A stretch of 64,000 nt of DNA, from assembly GCA_029834535.1 (NCBI GenBank), contig JAQMWT010000684.1:1-64000 (forward strand), given 5' to 3'. Source of the DNA: Chrysophaeum taylorii (lineage: Eukaryota > Sar > Pelagophyceae > Pelagomonadales > Pelagomonadaceae). Below the pieces are notes generated by a model. That model did not search any database. It saw only the letters and a list, made by a program, of their open reading frames with translations, and was not told where the DNA came from. Shown here in pieces: positions 52,370-61,515 of the stretch. Position numbers and translations under genes: made by a program. The stretch's first letter is position 1. Each line of letters opens with the position of its first letter.

Positions 52370-53463
52370 GCGAACGAGAAGAAGAACGCGAGGCGCCCGC
52401 CGAGGCGGAGCCCTGCTCCTCTGCAGAACCGGCGGTCCCGGCGGTGGAGGAGAGGTGGCACGCGTCGCACGCGCACGTCTTCGTGCGCGACGAAGAAACC
52501 GGGCGCGCGTACTGCTGCGTGTGCCGGCGGCGGCGCGTCGCCGAGGTTGCCGCGCGGACCGCCGAGGCGGAGGCCGCGCGGGACGCGCGCGAGGCCGTCG
52601 AATCGCGACTCCGAGCGGAGGCGCCGGGAATCGAGGCCGCCGTCGAGGCCGAGCGTCTAGCGGCGCGGCGCGAGGCCGTCGGTCGCCGCGAGGTCGAGCT
52701 CGTCGTCTCCGACCTCGTGGACCGGTGCAGCGGCGACGCGGTGGCGCGGTGCGTCGCGGCGATCGTAGAGGCCGCCGCCCGGCGTTTTACGACGACGACG
52801 ACGACGATTTTGAGAGCGCGGAATCAGTTAGCGTTCGCGTCGAGGGTTGCGGCGGCCGCGTCCGACCGCGAGACCGTCCTGCGGCGAAAGCTCGAGGCTG
52901 TCCGGGCAACGGCCGAGCGCGAGGAGGCCGAACGGCGCGCCATGGTCGCCGAGGAGCGTAGGACGCGTCAATTCGACGAGGACGTCGCGCGCCAGCGCGA
53001 AGAAACCGCCGAGCGCGAGCAGACGCGGGGCTCGCAGGCGTTCCACGCGACGCTCGCCAGCCTCGGGGACAGGTGCCCCGCGCGACTCGCGCGGCTCAAG
53101 TGGATAGAAACTCTCCAACTCGAGCCGACGAGGGCTATTCACCTGTGCTGCGACCCAGCGCGGCCAGCGCGCGTCATTCTCGGGTTGGCGTGGCGCGACG
53201 TCGACCATCTCAGAAGCCGCGCCGAAAAGCTCCAGGATGTTCGTCGCGCGGTCGTCAAGGTGCTGAGCGTCGACGACTTCGTGGTCGAGGACTTTAACCA
53301 TTTGGGGACTTGCTACGGCAAGGGGCGGCTCGCGGCCGTCGTGATCCTCGCCCCCACGGCTCCGCCTCCACGCCGGGATCCACGTCCACCCTCCTTCTTC
53401 TCCGAGGAGAAAGACGACCGCGTCGTCCTAGACGACGACGACTTTTTTTGTGCTTTCTTCTAG
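49426..53463 (+). CDS. Large C2-domain protein, Arg/Ala-rich, unknown
   Basis: 1,345 residues without an internal stop at very high GC. Residues 1-110 form a C2-like domain (FFEVSFSTLVGLDLPCEEG; VEVSVASAEGVIGLAA). The rest is mostly Arg/Glu/Ala-rich helix with likely coiled coils (about 1,030-1,080 and 1,120-1,240). A possible metal knuckle is AYCCVCRRRR near 1,025-1,035. The last 130 residues (RAIHLCCDPARPARVILGLA; VKVLSVDDFVVEDFNHLGTC) look globular. I do not recognise it. The domain order could suit an axonemal or membrane-associated scaffold, but there is no direct evidence. Confidence 0.6.
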
Positions 53464-53556
53464 GCATGGGTTTCGGGGAGGAGTGAGTGAGTGAGTACTA
53501 CGAAACCCTGAAAATTTTCGAGGAGGTTATTATTATTTCCCTAATTATTATTATTC

Positions 53557-55158
53557 ATGGATGAGGAGACGAACGCATCGTTGTTCGCCGCCGTGAGCGA
53601 CCCCACAAAACTGAGGGCGTGGCGCGAGAAGAAGAAGCGGCCGCTTGACGAGGAGAACGCGGAACTCGAAGACGCGCTGTGGCTTCTCGACGGGCGGTAC
53701 GGCCAGCTCGGCCGCGGGAGCGCCCGCGCCGCGTGCGCCGAAGCGCTGCGGCGGCGCCTCGAACAGGAAGCACCGACGAAGGCCCTCGTGGAGGCGTGCG
53801 TGCCGTTCGTAGCCATCCCGTCGCTCCGTAGCGTCCCCGTCCAAGTCCTCGAGCAGCTCGCACGGCGGGGACAGCTCCCCTCGAACGTCGCGAAAGCCCT
53901 CGACGCGCTGCCCGACGATTCGTTTTCCGCGCTCCCCCTCGACGTGCGGCAGGGGGTCTACGCGTTGTCGGAGGCGCGGTTTTCGAGAACCTGGACCCCC
54001 CTCGTCGACAAGTGGCTTCAACGGTCGCCGTTTCTTGCCCGCAAGAGCTCCGCGCGCCGTCGCGCTTCCGAGCCTTCGCTGTACGCTTCGATAGCCGAAC
54101 TCACGACGACCGAGCCGCTCATCGAGAAGGCCGTGCGGCTCGTGTGCGAGCGCGGCGAGCCCGCGACCCTCCTCGTCGACATTCTCGCGGGTGCTCCCGG
54201 GTCGGCGGCTTCGGCGCGCGCGCGGCGTTTGGCGGGCATCCTCGACGGCGTCGCCGTCGCCTCCGCGTGGAGCGACCAGACGATTTCGCGCCTCAAGGCC
54301 GCCGTGCGCCCGCAGGAGGTCGTCGTCGTAAACCCCAAAATCCCGCTCGCGGCGCGCCTCGAGAAGGCCTGGCACGCCCTGCGGCGCGCCGACTCGAAGA
54401 ATTGGTTCGCGAATCCCGTCACCGACGCGGTCGCTCCGGGCTACTCGAAGAAAATCGACTCCCCGATGGACCTCGGGACCATGCGGACCAAGCTCGGCCG
54501 CGCCGCCCCCAAGGGATCCTACGAATCGGTCGACGAATTCGAAGCCGACGTCCGGAAAATCGTCGACAACTGCCGGAACTTTAACGGCCCCGAGTCGCCG
54601 ATAGCTGCCGACGCCGACCGCCTCTGGCAGGCCTGGCTCCTCGCCAAGCCCGTCGTCGTTGCGACACCACCTAGGGAGGAGGGGTCCTCGCCGATTTGGG
54701 ACGCGGCGGGGGCCTTGTTGCTTTCGGAGCCGTTCGCCTATCACCTGGCCGTCGAGACGCTCTGCGACGACCTCGAACTGGCTCTCGACGCCCGCGAACT
54801 CCCCAACGCGAAGCAACGCGTCAAGGACCTCGCCCGCCTCCTGGGGATCTTCGACGCGGCGGCGGGCACGAGTAGTAGTGCCACGAATACGACGATGATG
54901 ATGATGATCGGGGCGCGCACGCACCTCCCGGCCCTGATGGTGGCCGCCTGGCACGCGAGACGCCGCAAGCCAACGAAGAAAAAGAAGCACAAGCCCCTCC
55001 TCGCCGCGCTTACCACCGACCAGCAACACCACCACGAGGAGGAGGACCAGGAGGAGGACCACGCCGCCCGCCTCGCCGCCATGCGGGACGACGACACCGC
55101 CCCCCGGGCCGTTCAACGGATCGCGGCATGCCTTCTAGACCGCGTCGTCGTTGGATAG
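53557..55158 (+). CDS. NELF-B/COBRA1-like protein with embedded bromodomain
   Basis: 533 residues. Two separated blocks resemble NELF-B as I recall the human sequence: residues 82-232 (FVAIPSLRSVPVQVLEQL; LPLDVRQGVYALSEARF; ARRLAGILDGV) and 380-432 (WDAAGALLLSEPFAYHLAVE, RVKDLARLLGIF), with a weaker tail to 533. Between them, residues 262-362 are a complete bromodomain: ZA-loop WFANPVTDAVAPGYSKKIDS and PMDLGTMRTKL, and the acetyl-lysine Asn343 in NCRNFNGPES. NELF-B belongs to the complex that holds Pol II at promoter-proximal pauses; a bromodomain reads acetylated histones. The C-terminal third of NELF-B is missing, and the end overlaps ALG3 by 31 nt. Confidence 0.7.
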   Translation: MDEETNASLFAAVSDPTKLRAWREKKKRPLDEENAELEDALWLLDGRYGQLGRGSARAACAEALRRRLEQEAPTKALVEACVPFVAIPSLRSVPVQVLEQLARRGQLPSNVAKALDALPDDSFSALPLDVRQGVYALSEARFSRTWTPLVDKWLQRSPFLARKSSARRRASEPSLYASIAELTTTEPLIEKAVRLVCERGEPATLLVDILAGAPGSAASARARRLAGILDGVAVASAWSDQTISRLKAAVRPQEVVVVNPKIPLAARLEKAWHALRRADSKNWFANPVTDAVAPGYSKKIDSPMDLGTMRTKLGRAAPKGSYESVDEFEADVRKIVDNCRNFNGPESPIAADADRLWQAWLLAKPVVVATPPREEGSSPIWDAAGALLLSEPFAYHLAVETLCDDLELALDARELPNAKQRVKDLARLLGIFDAAAGTSSSATNTTMMMMIGARTHLPALMVAAWHARRRKPTKKKKHKPLLAALTTDQQHHHEEEDQEEDHAARLAAMRDDDTAPRAVQRIAACLLDRVVVG

Positions 55159-56378
55159 GCGCGATCGCCGCGTTGGTCGCGGGCGAGGCGCTCCTGACGA
55201 CCATCATTGTCCGCACCCGCGGCTACACGGAGATCGACTGGGCTACGTACATGACGCAAGTTGAGATGGTCGAGGCGGGAGAGCGGCGCTACGACCGAAT
55301 ACGAGGACCCCAGGGCCCCCTCGTCTACCCTGCGGGCTTCGTCTGGCTCTACGGCGGCCTCCGGCGCCTCACGGACGGGGTTGTTTCGGCGGCGCAGCCC
55401 TGGTTCGCCGCGATGTACGTCGCCGACGTGGCAGCTGCGGCGGCGATCTACTCGAAAGCCTTCGGAGACGACGACGACGGCGACCGCCGCTTCCCGCCGA
55501 TCGCCCTATGCTTGCTCGCCGCCTCGCGCCGCGCGCACTCGGTGTTCGCGCTGCGGCTCTTCAACGACGCCCCCTGCGCCCTCTTCATGCGCCTCGCCGT
55601 CCTTCTTTTGATTTCTGATTGGACAAAGGCCGCGTGCGTCCTCTTCAGCGCGGCGGTCTCCGTCAAAATGTCCGCGCTCCTCTACGCCCCCGCCTGGTAC
55701 GTCGCCCTCGCGAGCCGCGGCGGTCACCGCGGCGCCGCCCGCGGCATCGCGCTCTGCGCGGCGGTCCAGGCGGCCCTCGCGGCCCCCTTCCTCGCTGCCG
55801 ACCCTCGGGCCTACGTCGTAACCGCCTTCGACTTTGGCCGCGGCTTCAAGCACAAGTGGTCCGTCAACTTCAAGTGGGTTCCCTGCCGACGACACGACGT
55901 CATCGAAACCGACCTCGCCGACTGCGAGGGGCCCTTCGCCTCGACCTGGTTCAAGGCCTTGACTCTCGGAGCTCACCTCGTCGCGCTTCTCGTCGCGGCC
56001 GAACGCCGCTGGTGCCGGCCGCACGGCGGCCTATGGAACTTTTTTTTCAAAAACCCCCGAACCCGCCTCACCCCCCTCGCCCTCGCCGCGATGCTCTTCG
56101 AGTGCAATTTTATCGGCATGACCTTCGCGCGCAGCCTCCATTTCCAGTTCGTCGTCTGGTACCACAACTCCCTGCCCTTCCTCGCCGCCTGCACCGACCT
56201 CCCGCGCCTCGCCCAGCTCCTTTTGCTTCTGGCGATCGAGGCAGCCTGGAACCCCTGGGGCTCCTCGGACACCTCCTCCCTCCTCTCCTCCCTCCTCCTC
56301 ACTCTCGCCCACTTTTTTCTTCTCCTCGCTCTCCTTTCCGCGAGGCCACTGGTGATTCTTAAAAAGAAGGACCCTTAG
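55128..56378 (+). CDS. ALG3: ALG3, dolichol-phosphate-mannose alpha-1,3-mannosyltransferase
   Basis: 416 residues with about ten hydrophobic segments. Family landmarks are YTEIDWATYMTQVE right after the first helix (the catalytic luminal DW pair), GPLVYPAGFVWLYGGL, LRLFNDAPCALF, FDFGRGFKHKWSVNFKWVP, and SLHFQFVVWYHNSLPFL. It adds the sixth mannose (alpha-1,3) to the lipid-linked oligosaccharide on the luminal ER side, the first Dol-P-Man step. The first helix and EIDW require the ATG at 55,128, so it truly overlaps the end of the upstream reading frame. Confidence 0.93.
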   Translation: MPSRPRRRWIGAIAALVAGEALLTTIIVRTRGYTEIDWATYMTQVEMVEAGERRYDRIRGPQGPLVYPAGFVWLYGGLRRLTDGVVSAAQPWFAAMYVADVAAAAAIYSKAFGDDDDGDRRFPPIALCLLAASRRAHSVFALRLFNDAPCALFMRLAVLLLISDWTKAACVLFSAAVSVKMSALLYAPAWYVALASRGGHRGAARGIALCAAVQAALAAPFLAADPRAYVVTAFDFGRGFKHKWSVNFKWVPCRRHDVIETDLADCEGPFASTWFKALTLGAHLVALLVAAERRWCRPHGGLWNFFFKNPRTRLTPLALAAMLFECNFIGMTFARSLHFQFVVWYHNSLPFLAACTDLPRLAQLLLLLAIEAAWNPWGSSDTSSLLSSLLLTLAHFFLLLALLSARPLVILKKKDP

Positions 56379-56616
56379 CCAAGGGACAGTCGAGTGTCCC
56401 GTCGGGTAAGATAAAGTCGACGTGCGCGTGGCCGTCCCCGGGTCGCTTGTGGAGCACCGGTCTTGCACCCATGACCGCGATCTTCGCGCAATGGGGACAC
56501 CTCTCGCCGTGGAGCGCGTCGTGGAGGGCCGCGATCCCGCTCTTCTTCACCCGCTGCGGCGCCCCGAGCTGCGCGAGGTGCGACACGGCGACCGCCTCTT
56601 CCACAGCACTCCACAT
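56359..56616 (-). CDS. Small protein with CPHC motif, uncertain
   Basis: 85 residues: SGIAALHDALHGERCPHCAK, then GHAHVDFILPDGTLDCPLAK. Cys and His spacing could bind zinc. It overlaps the ALG3 3' end by 20 nt on the other strand. It could be a small real gene or the last exon of a spliced one. Alternatively the frame is chance in GC-rich sequence. Confidence 0.3.
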   Translation of the reverse strand: MWSAVEEAVAVSHLAQLGAPQRVKKSGIAALHDALHGERCPHCAKIAVMGARPVLHKRPGDGHAHVDFILPDGTLDCPLAKGPSF

Positions 56617-57068
56617 TTTTTGCGCAGCTACAACTTAAACTCGCGACGACGACGTCATAAGTCTAGGAGGACCTTTATTCCAATCATTCATAAGTCTGTA
56701 CCTTTTTTTTTCAGAGACATGAAAAAAGACACGCCACGTCCCCTTAAGTCTCTCATACATTTACCTTTCTCGAATTCTCGAAACAAAAAACAACCATTTG
56801 CCTGCCGCCCCGCTTTTTTCAATGCAGGCAGGGACCACCCACCACACATTTTGCTTCGACGCCCGGGGGTGGGTGGGTGCGCGCAAAGAGGGTTTGTTTC
56901 AAGTCGACTTCGAAGAAGAGTAGGGTTAATAAATAAGTCTTATTTTGCAACTAACTGATGAGGGTTTGAAATATATAGGCGTGCGCGGATTGGCCAGCCA
57001 ACCTCAGCCAACCATCAGCCGCGCACTCTGTACTGATACTCAAAAACCATAAGATAACCAGAAGAAGA
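56617..57068. other. AT-richer intergenic, 450 nt
   Basis: The region upstream of the carboxypeptidase. A GAAATATATAGGCG stretch near 56,968-56,981 resembles a TATA element about 90 nt before the ATG. No gene is supported. Confidence 0.5.
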
Positions 57069-58595
57069 ATGTCGAGAAAGATGCTCGTTTTCGTCGCGTT
57101 GGTGGTTGCGCCGGTGGTGGTTATGGGGGCCCCTGCGGCCGACAAGGTGACGTCTCTGCCCGGGTTCGAGGATTCGTTCGACGCCGGGCTGCTGTTCGAG
57201 GTGTACAGCGGCTACCTCGACGTCGACTTGACCGGCGCCGGGCTCGCGTACGACGCCCTCAAGATCCACTACGAGTTCCACACGTGCGTGAAGTCGGACT
57301 GCCCCGTCGCCGTGTGGCACCAGGGCGGGCCCGGGGGGTCCTCGGTGTACGGCGCGTGGACGGAGATGGGACCGTTCCAAGTGATGGCGAGCGGGACCGT
57401 CGAGAATTTTGCGCTCGCGTGGAACAACGTCGCGAACATGCTGTACCTCGAGTCGCCCGCGGGGTCCTACATCAGCGAGGACGACCTCTCGACCGGCTGG
57501 AGCAGCTGCTACGTGTCGGGCAAGAAGATGGGCACGTGCGAATGGTCCGACACTACTCAGGCCGTCGCGTACGCGCGCACGCTGGCCGCCTTCTACGACG
57601 CCTTCCCCGAGTTCAAGGCCAACGACCTCTACCTCGTCGGGGAGTCTTACGCGGGCCAGTACATCCCGAACATCGCGACCTACCTCGTCGAGAACCCGAC
57701 GGTTCTGGAGAAAAACCTTTCCGGCATCGCCGTCGGCAACGGGTGCTGGGGCGGCTCGGAGAACGTCGTCGTCTGCAACGGCAAGAACGCCGAGAAGCAC
57801 GATGTCGAGATTTATTATGGTAAGGGCTTGATCTCCGACAAGCTCTACGACTCGATCGTGGATGCCTGCGGCTACTCGTTCGCGGGCGCTTCTTGCTCGG
57901 AGCTCCTGGTTGCCGCCGAGGCTATGATCGGCCCGTACAACATCTACAACGTCTACGACGACTGCGAGCTTACGTCGGCTGCCTTCGCCACCAACGCGAG
58001 CCTCAGGCTCTGGTACAAGCGGTTCCTCCGCGCCCACCCCCACGTCTCCAAGAAGCACGCGGGCGAAAGGCTCGCCGAGCTCGCGGGCGAAACCTACTAC
58101 GCTTCTGGATACCCCTGGAACTGCGAGTCCGACCCCGCGTTGGACGTCTACTTCACCCGGGACGACGTCCTCGATGCTCTCCACCTCAACGAGTCTGGCT
58201 CGAGCTTCTCCTACTCGGAATCAGGCCCGGCCTCCCACCTCCTCTATCCATCCCTCGTCAAGCACATGCGCGTCCTCATCTATAACGGGGATGCCGACCT
58301 CTGCGTGCCGTACAAGGGGAACGAGCAGTGGACTGTCGCCATGGCCACCGACGGCTACGTCGACGAGCTCAAGCCCTGGCACCCCTGGTACACCAACACC
58401 TCCGCCGCCTTCCACTCGTACGCCCCGGCCGGCTACGCCACCACCTACACGGTTCCGGACAAGGTCTACACCAACACTGGCGGCAATGATTTCGCTTTCA
58501 TTACCATCCGCCTCGCCGGCCACATGGTCCCCCAGTACCAGCCGAAGCCCGCCCTCTCCTTCTTCACGCGCTTCCTCGCCGGCGACACGTTCTAA
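57069..58595 (+). CDS. Serine carboxypeptidase (peptidase family S10), secreted/vacuolar
   Basis: 508 residues. The signal peptide is MLVFVALVVAPVVVMGAPA. The S10 landmarks are in order: VWHQGGPGGSSVYGAW (oxyanion region), catalytic Ser193 in VGESYAGQYIP, Asp408 in YNGDADLCVPY, and His485 in LAGHMVPQYQP. The enzyme removes C-terminal residues in acidic compartments such as vacuole or lysosome, or outside the cell. The usual N-GGPGCSS segment is changed to Q-GGPGGSS, so the Asn that binds the substrate carboxylate is Gln and the conserved Cys is Gly. Several Cys pairs suggest disulfides. A TAA trinucleotide run follows the stop. Confidence 0.92.
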   Translation: MSRKMLVFVALVVAPVVVMGAPAADKVTSLPGFEDSFDAGLLFEVYSGYLDVDLTGAGLAYDALKIHYEFHTCVKSDCPVAVWHQGGPGGSSVYGAWTEMGPFQVMASGTVENFALAWNNVANMLYLESPAGSYISEDDLSTGWSSCYVSGKKMGTCEWSDTTQAVAYARTLAAFYDAFPEFKANDLYLVGESYAGQYIPNIATYLVENPTVLEKNLSGIAVGNGCWGGSENVVVCNGKNAEKHDVEIYYGKGLISDKLYDSIVDACGYSFAGASCSELLVAAEAMIGPYNIYNVYDDCELTSAAFATNASLRLWYKRFLRAHPHVSKKHAGERLAELAGETYYASGYPWNCESDPALDVYFTRDDVLDALHLNESGSSFSYSESGPASHLLYPSLVKHMRVLIYNGDADLCVPYKGNEQWTVAMATDGYVDELKPWHPWYTNTSAAFHSYAPAGYATTYTVPDKVYTNTGGNDFAFITIRLAGHMVPQYQPKPALSFFTRFLAGDTF

Positions 58596-58619
58596 TAATA
58601 ATAATAATAATAATAATAG
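58596..58619. repeat. (TAA)n microsatellite after carboxypeptidase stop
   Basis: About eight TAA/AAT units directly after the stop codon, in the 55-nt gap between convergent genes. Confidence 0.9.
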
Positions 58620-58650
58620 GAAAGTCTCTATGTATCATATTTATCACAAG

Positions 58651-60630
58651 TCATGGTCGTCGTTTCTTCTTCTTATTGCTAAAGTGAAATCTGCCCATCG
58701 GCTGGCCCAAGACATCCGAGTACTGGCGTTGCCCCGGCGGCGCATCGGTCATGCGTGACCAGAGCGGGACGGTGTGCTGGTACCCCTCCTTAATCATCCT
58801 CCTCCTCCTTCCCCTGGGGGCACGAAGTCTGTCGAGAATGTCGGCGGCAGCCCTGGAGGTTTCGTGGGCAGGGGCCTCGGCGAGCGAGCGGTGGACGAGG
58901 GCCTGGTACCTGCGCTCGTCGGCCGTCAGGCGTCGCCGCCTCGAGAGACCGCCCGAGGACAGCGCCTTTTGAAACGGAATAACGGCCGGCGCGATCGTCG
59001 CGTCGTCCTCGTAGGCGCCCGTCCGCAGCCGTCCAGGCCCGGAGGCAACGATGCACTCGAGCTGCCGCGCCTTATACGCCGCCGCGCCGCGCCGCCCCGG
59101 TCGGTACAACTCTTGCAAGTCGTTATTATCGTCGACGCCTTTTTCCACGCTGCGGCGGCGCGGCTTGCTGGCGTCGGTATTCTCGACGACGACGACGACG
59201 TCGTCGTCGTCGTCGTCGTAGTAGGGGGCGAGGGTCGCGGCGCCGAGAAGCGCGGCGATTGAGGAGGTGTCCGGTTTCGCCACGTCCGGGGCAAGAGGCG
59301 GGTCCGGGTCTCCTCTGGTCGCCGCGTCGTTCGCGTACACGAGGTACTCGGCCTCCTCGCGGGAGGTGAGGAGGTTGTGGGCCACGAGAATGCGCACGAT
59401 TCGGTCGGCAGCCTCGGCGCGCGCCTCTTCGAGCCTCGCGAGCTCGGCTCGTGCTTGCCGCTCGTCGGTCGAGAGCCCGTTGACGCGTTTCGCCTCGCGG
59501 TTCGCCTCGGCAACCAGTTCTCGCCGCACGACCGAGGCGACGTGCGCCAACACGAGGCCCCGATTCGTCATGGCGCGCTTCTGCCGCGAACCCCAACCCG
59601 ATGCAGTTGTTGTTTGGAGCTCGACGCAGGTCGAGTGGTCGTCGTGCCTGCTAGTGACGGAGACCCAGCCCCTTTGGCCGTGGACGTTGCGCCGGCCCGC
59701 GCGCGGGTCGGGCTCGTAATTTCGCCGCAGCTCGGCCTCGCGTTCCTCGCCCTTGGCGAACGAGCGGTCAAAAACGTAGGCGCCGTCGGCGCGCAGGCCG
59801 ACGCGATGCTCGTGAGCGCGCCGCGGTCTGGCTGCCGACCGTGCCGCCAGCAAAAAGTCGCGATCCTCCTCGAAGACGGCCTTGTTGTCGCGGGGGGGCA
59901 CGGGACCTCCGTCCGGCGGATCGCGCAATATCGTCTCCGCAAACCCCGGAACCTCCTCGAGCCGAGCTCCGAGGATTTCGATCGCGCGGTGCAAGACAAT
60001 GTGCAAGGTCTTTTCGGCATGCGTCTTGGCGGCATAGGGCTTCGAGGAGTCTTCTTCACTTGGAGGTTTACACGCCGGGGGTTTTGTCTCCTTCGCCACG
60101 TCCTGCGCGCGGCAATCCGGACACGACGACCCGACGACGCCGGAAGCCCCGCAGACCTCGCACCGCAGCCCCCAACGCCCGCGGCGCGCCCGCGCTTCGG
60201 GTGACGAATGCCGGCCGAGGTGCGCCCGCACGGCACCACTCGAGCTCGAGCTCGAGCTCTCCGCGGCGCGCTCCGCGACATAATCCCGCAGCCACTCCGC
60301 CTCCCGCTCGCTTCGCGCGACGATCGCCCGAGCGGCGCCGCACGCCGCGAGCGCCTCGTCGACGCCGAGGGCGGCGGCGCGCACTGCGGCCCACGCCCCG
60401 CGCGCGACCGCGACCCCCCGCACCGCCGCGAGGCGGTGGCTCGCGGCGGCCTCGAGCCCGCGCAATCCCAGCCTCCGCAGCCGTCGCCATCGCCGCGCGA
60501 CGAGCCCAGCGGACGCTCTCGCGACCGCAGCAGCCCGCTCGCGCCGCGTCGACAGGACGCCGCGGCACGCGAACCGCCGCATCCTCGCCTGCAGAAAGAC
60601 GGCCGCTTTCCTTGCGGCGTCGAGGCGCAT
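58651..60630 (-). CDS. Unknown IQ/zinc-knuckle protein
   Basis: 659 residues. The N-terminus has an IQ-like motif (AAVFLQARMRRFACRGVL) and Arg/Ala-rich helix. A four-Cys knuckle (LRCEVCGASGVVGSSCPDC) lies near 153-172. A globular middle (EKTLHIVLHRAIEILGARLE; DRSFAKGEEREAELRRNYEP; RGWVSVTSRHDDHSTCVELQ) is followed by a coiled helix and a disordered acidic part (Asp6, then VVVVV). The last 60 residues (KEGYQHTVPLWSRMTDAPPG) may form a short conserved tail. The IQ start and basic tail suggest a flagellar or cytoskeletal protein, which is only a guess. Confidence 0.6.
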   Translation of the reverse strand: MRLDAARKAAVFLQARMRRFACRGVLSTRRERAAAVARASAGLVARRWRRLRRLGLRGLEAAASHRLAAVRGVAVARGAWAAVRAAALGVDEALAACGAARAIVARSEREAEWLRDYVAERAAESSSSSSSGAVRAHLGRHSSPEARARRGRWGLRCEVCGASGVVGSSCPDCRAQDVAKETKPPACKPPSEEDSSKPYAAKTHAEKTLHIVLHRAIEILGARLEEVPGFAETILRDPPDGGPVPPRDNKAVFEEDRDFLLAARSAARPRRAHEHRVGLRADGAYVFDRSFAKGEEREAELRRNYEPDPRAGRRNVHGQRGWVSVTSRHDDHSTCVELQTTTASGWGSRQKRAMTNRGLVLAHVASVVRRELVAEANREAKRVNGLSTDERQARAELARLEEARAEAADRIVRILVAHNLLTSREEAEYLVYANDAATRGDPDPPLAPDVAKPDTSSIAALLGAATLAPYYDDDDDDVVVVVENTDASKPRRRSVEKGVDDNNDLQELYRPGRRGAAAYKARQLECIVASGPGRLRTGAYEDDATIAPAVIPFQKALSSGGLSRRRRLTADERRYQALVHRSLAEAPAHETSRAAADILDRLRAPRGRRRRMIKEGYQHTVPLWSRMTDAPPGQRQYSDVLGQPMGRFHFSNKKKKRRP

Positions 60631-61515
60631 CCTTCATCTCATCTTTGCTGGTAGGTATCCTTCGCCAGATTTTTTTATATCCTACTACAACCAGCCACGT
60701 CATCATCCCGATGTTCCCATGAAATCTTTGGGCCGGGCGACCCGCGGCCCCGACCGACCAACAACAGCTGTCTCGGCGGCGTCGCGTGTCTCCTCGGAGA
60801 AGTGCTGTCTGGTGTCTTCCAGCCGAGACGAGCATGTAGGAGGTCCTGGCGCCACAGCTCTTCGGTGCGACGGAGCCCGCGGCCATGGGGTTCGCTCGAC
60901 GTCGAAACTGCAAGGGTATGATCGACCTCGTTGCCTCGGTTGTCGTCGAGGACCGCCTCGAGGTTAATGACATTGCCGACGAGAAAGGTGGTGGTGGTGG
61001 CGTCGCTGAAAATCGCGCCAGCACCCGTCGGCGGCGATTTTGGCCTGCTTCCGCTCCGAAGCACCATACGCGGCACTGACGATGCTCTGGTTCGTGGACT
61101 GTCCGCGAGCTCGCATATGATGTTCTCGGAAGTGTGCTGGCAGCGCAAGACGATATGCTCGACCCAGAAGTTTGCCTTCTCGTGGCCGAGCGCCAGAGAT
61201 ATTCTTTCAGACGCCAGAAGCGCCCGACGATAACCATCACTACGGAGACGGCGTAGCTTCCGCAGGGGTTGGTGACCCACGCCACCCTTATCGAGAGAAG
61301 AAGACTCCGGCACGCCGAAATATCGAGAGCAAATAAGTCTCTACGGTCGCCGTATTCTTCTTCACCCATACAAAACTACAACAACTTGGATCTCGACAGA
61401 CAGACAGACAGACAGAAAGAGAGAGAGAGCGAGGGAGAATCAAAGATACATAGCGACGAAAAAAGGCGATGGGAACGCGACTAGAATAGAATAAAATACA
61501 AATAGCGACGAAAAA
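60631..61515. other. 0.9 kb without a convincing gene
   Basis: A minus-strand frame at 60,675-61,313 (212 residues, including VEHIVLRCQHTSENIICELA and FLVGNVINLEAVLDDNRGNE) has a protein-like hydrophobic pattern but no recognised domain, and alternative frames overlap it. An ACAG tandem (about 61,398-61,416) lies at the downstream end. It could hold a decayed gene or a lineage-specific one. Confidence 0.4.

Noticed and set aside
50316-52961. 881-codon Arg-rich plus frame inside the C2-protein gene
   Set aside because: Shadow of the 1,345-residue frame at high GC, with Arg/Gly composition and no domain.
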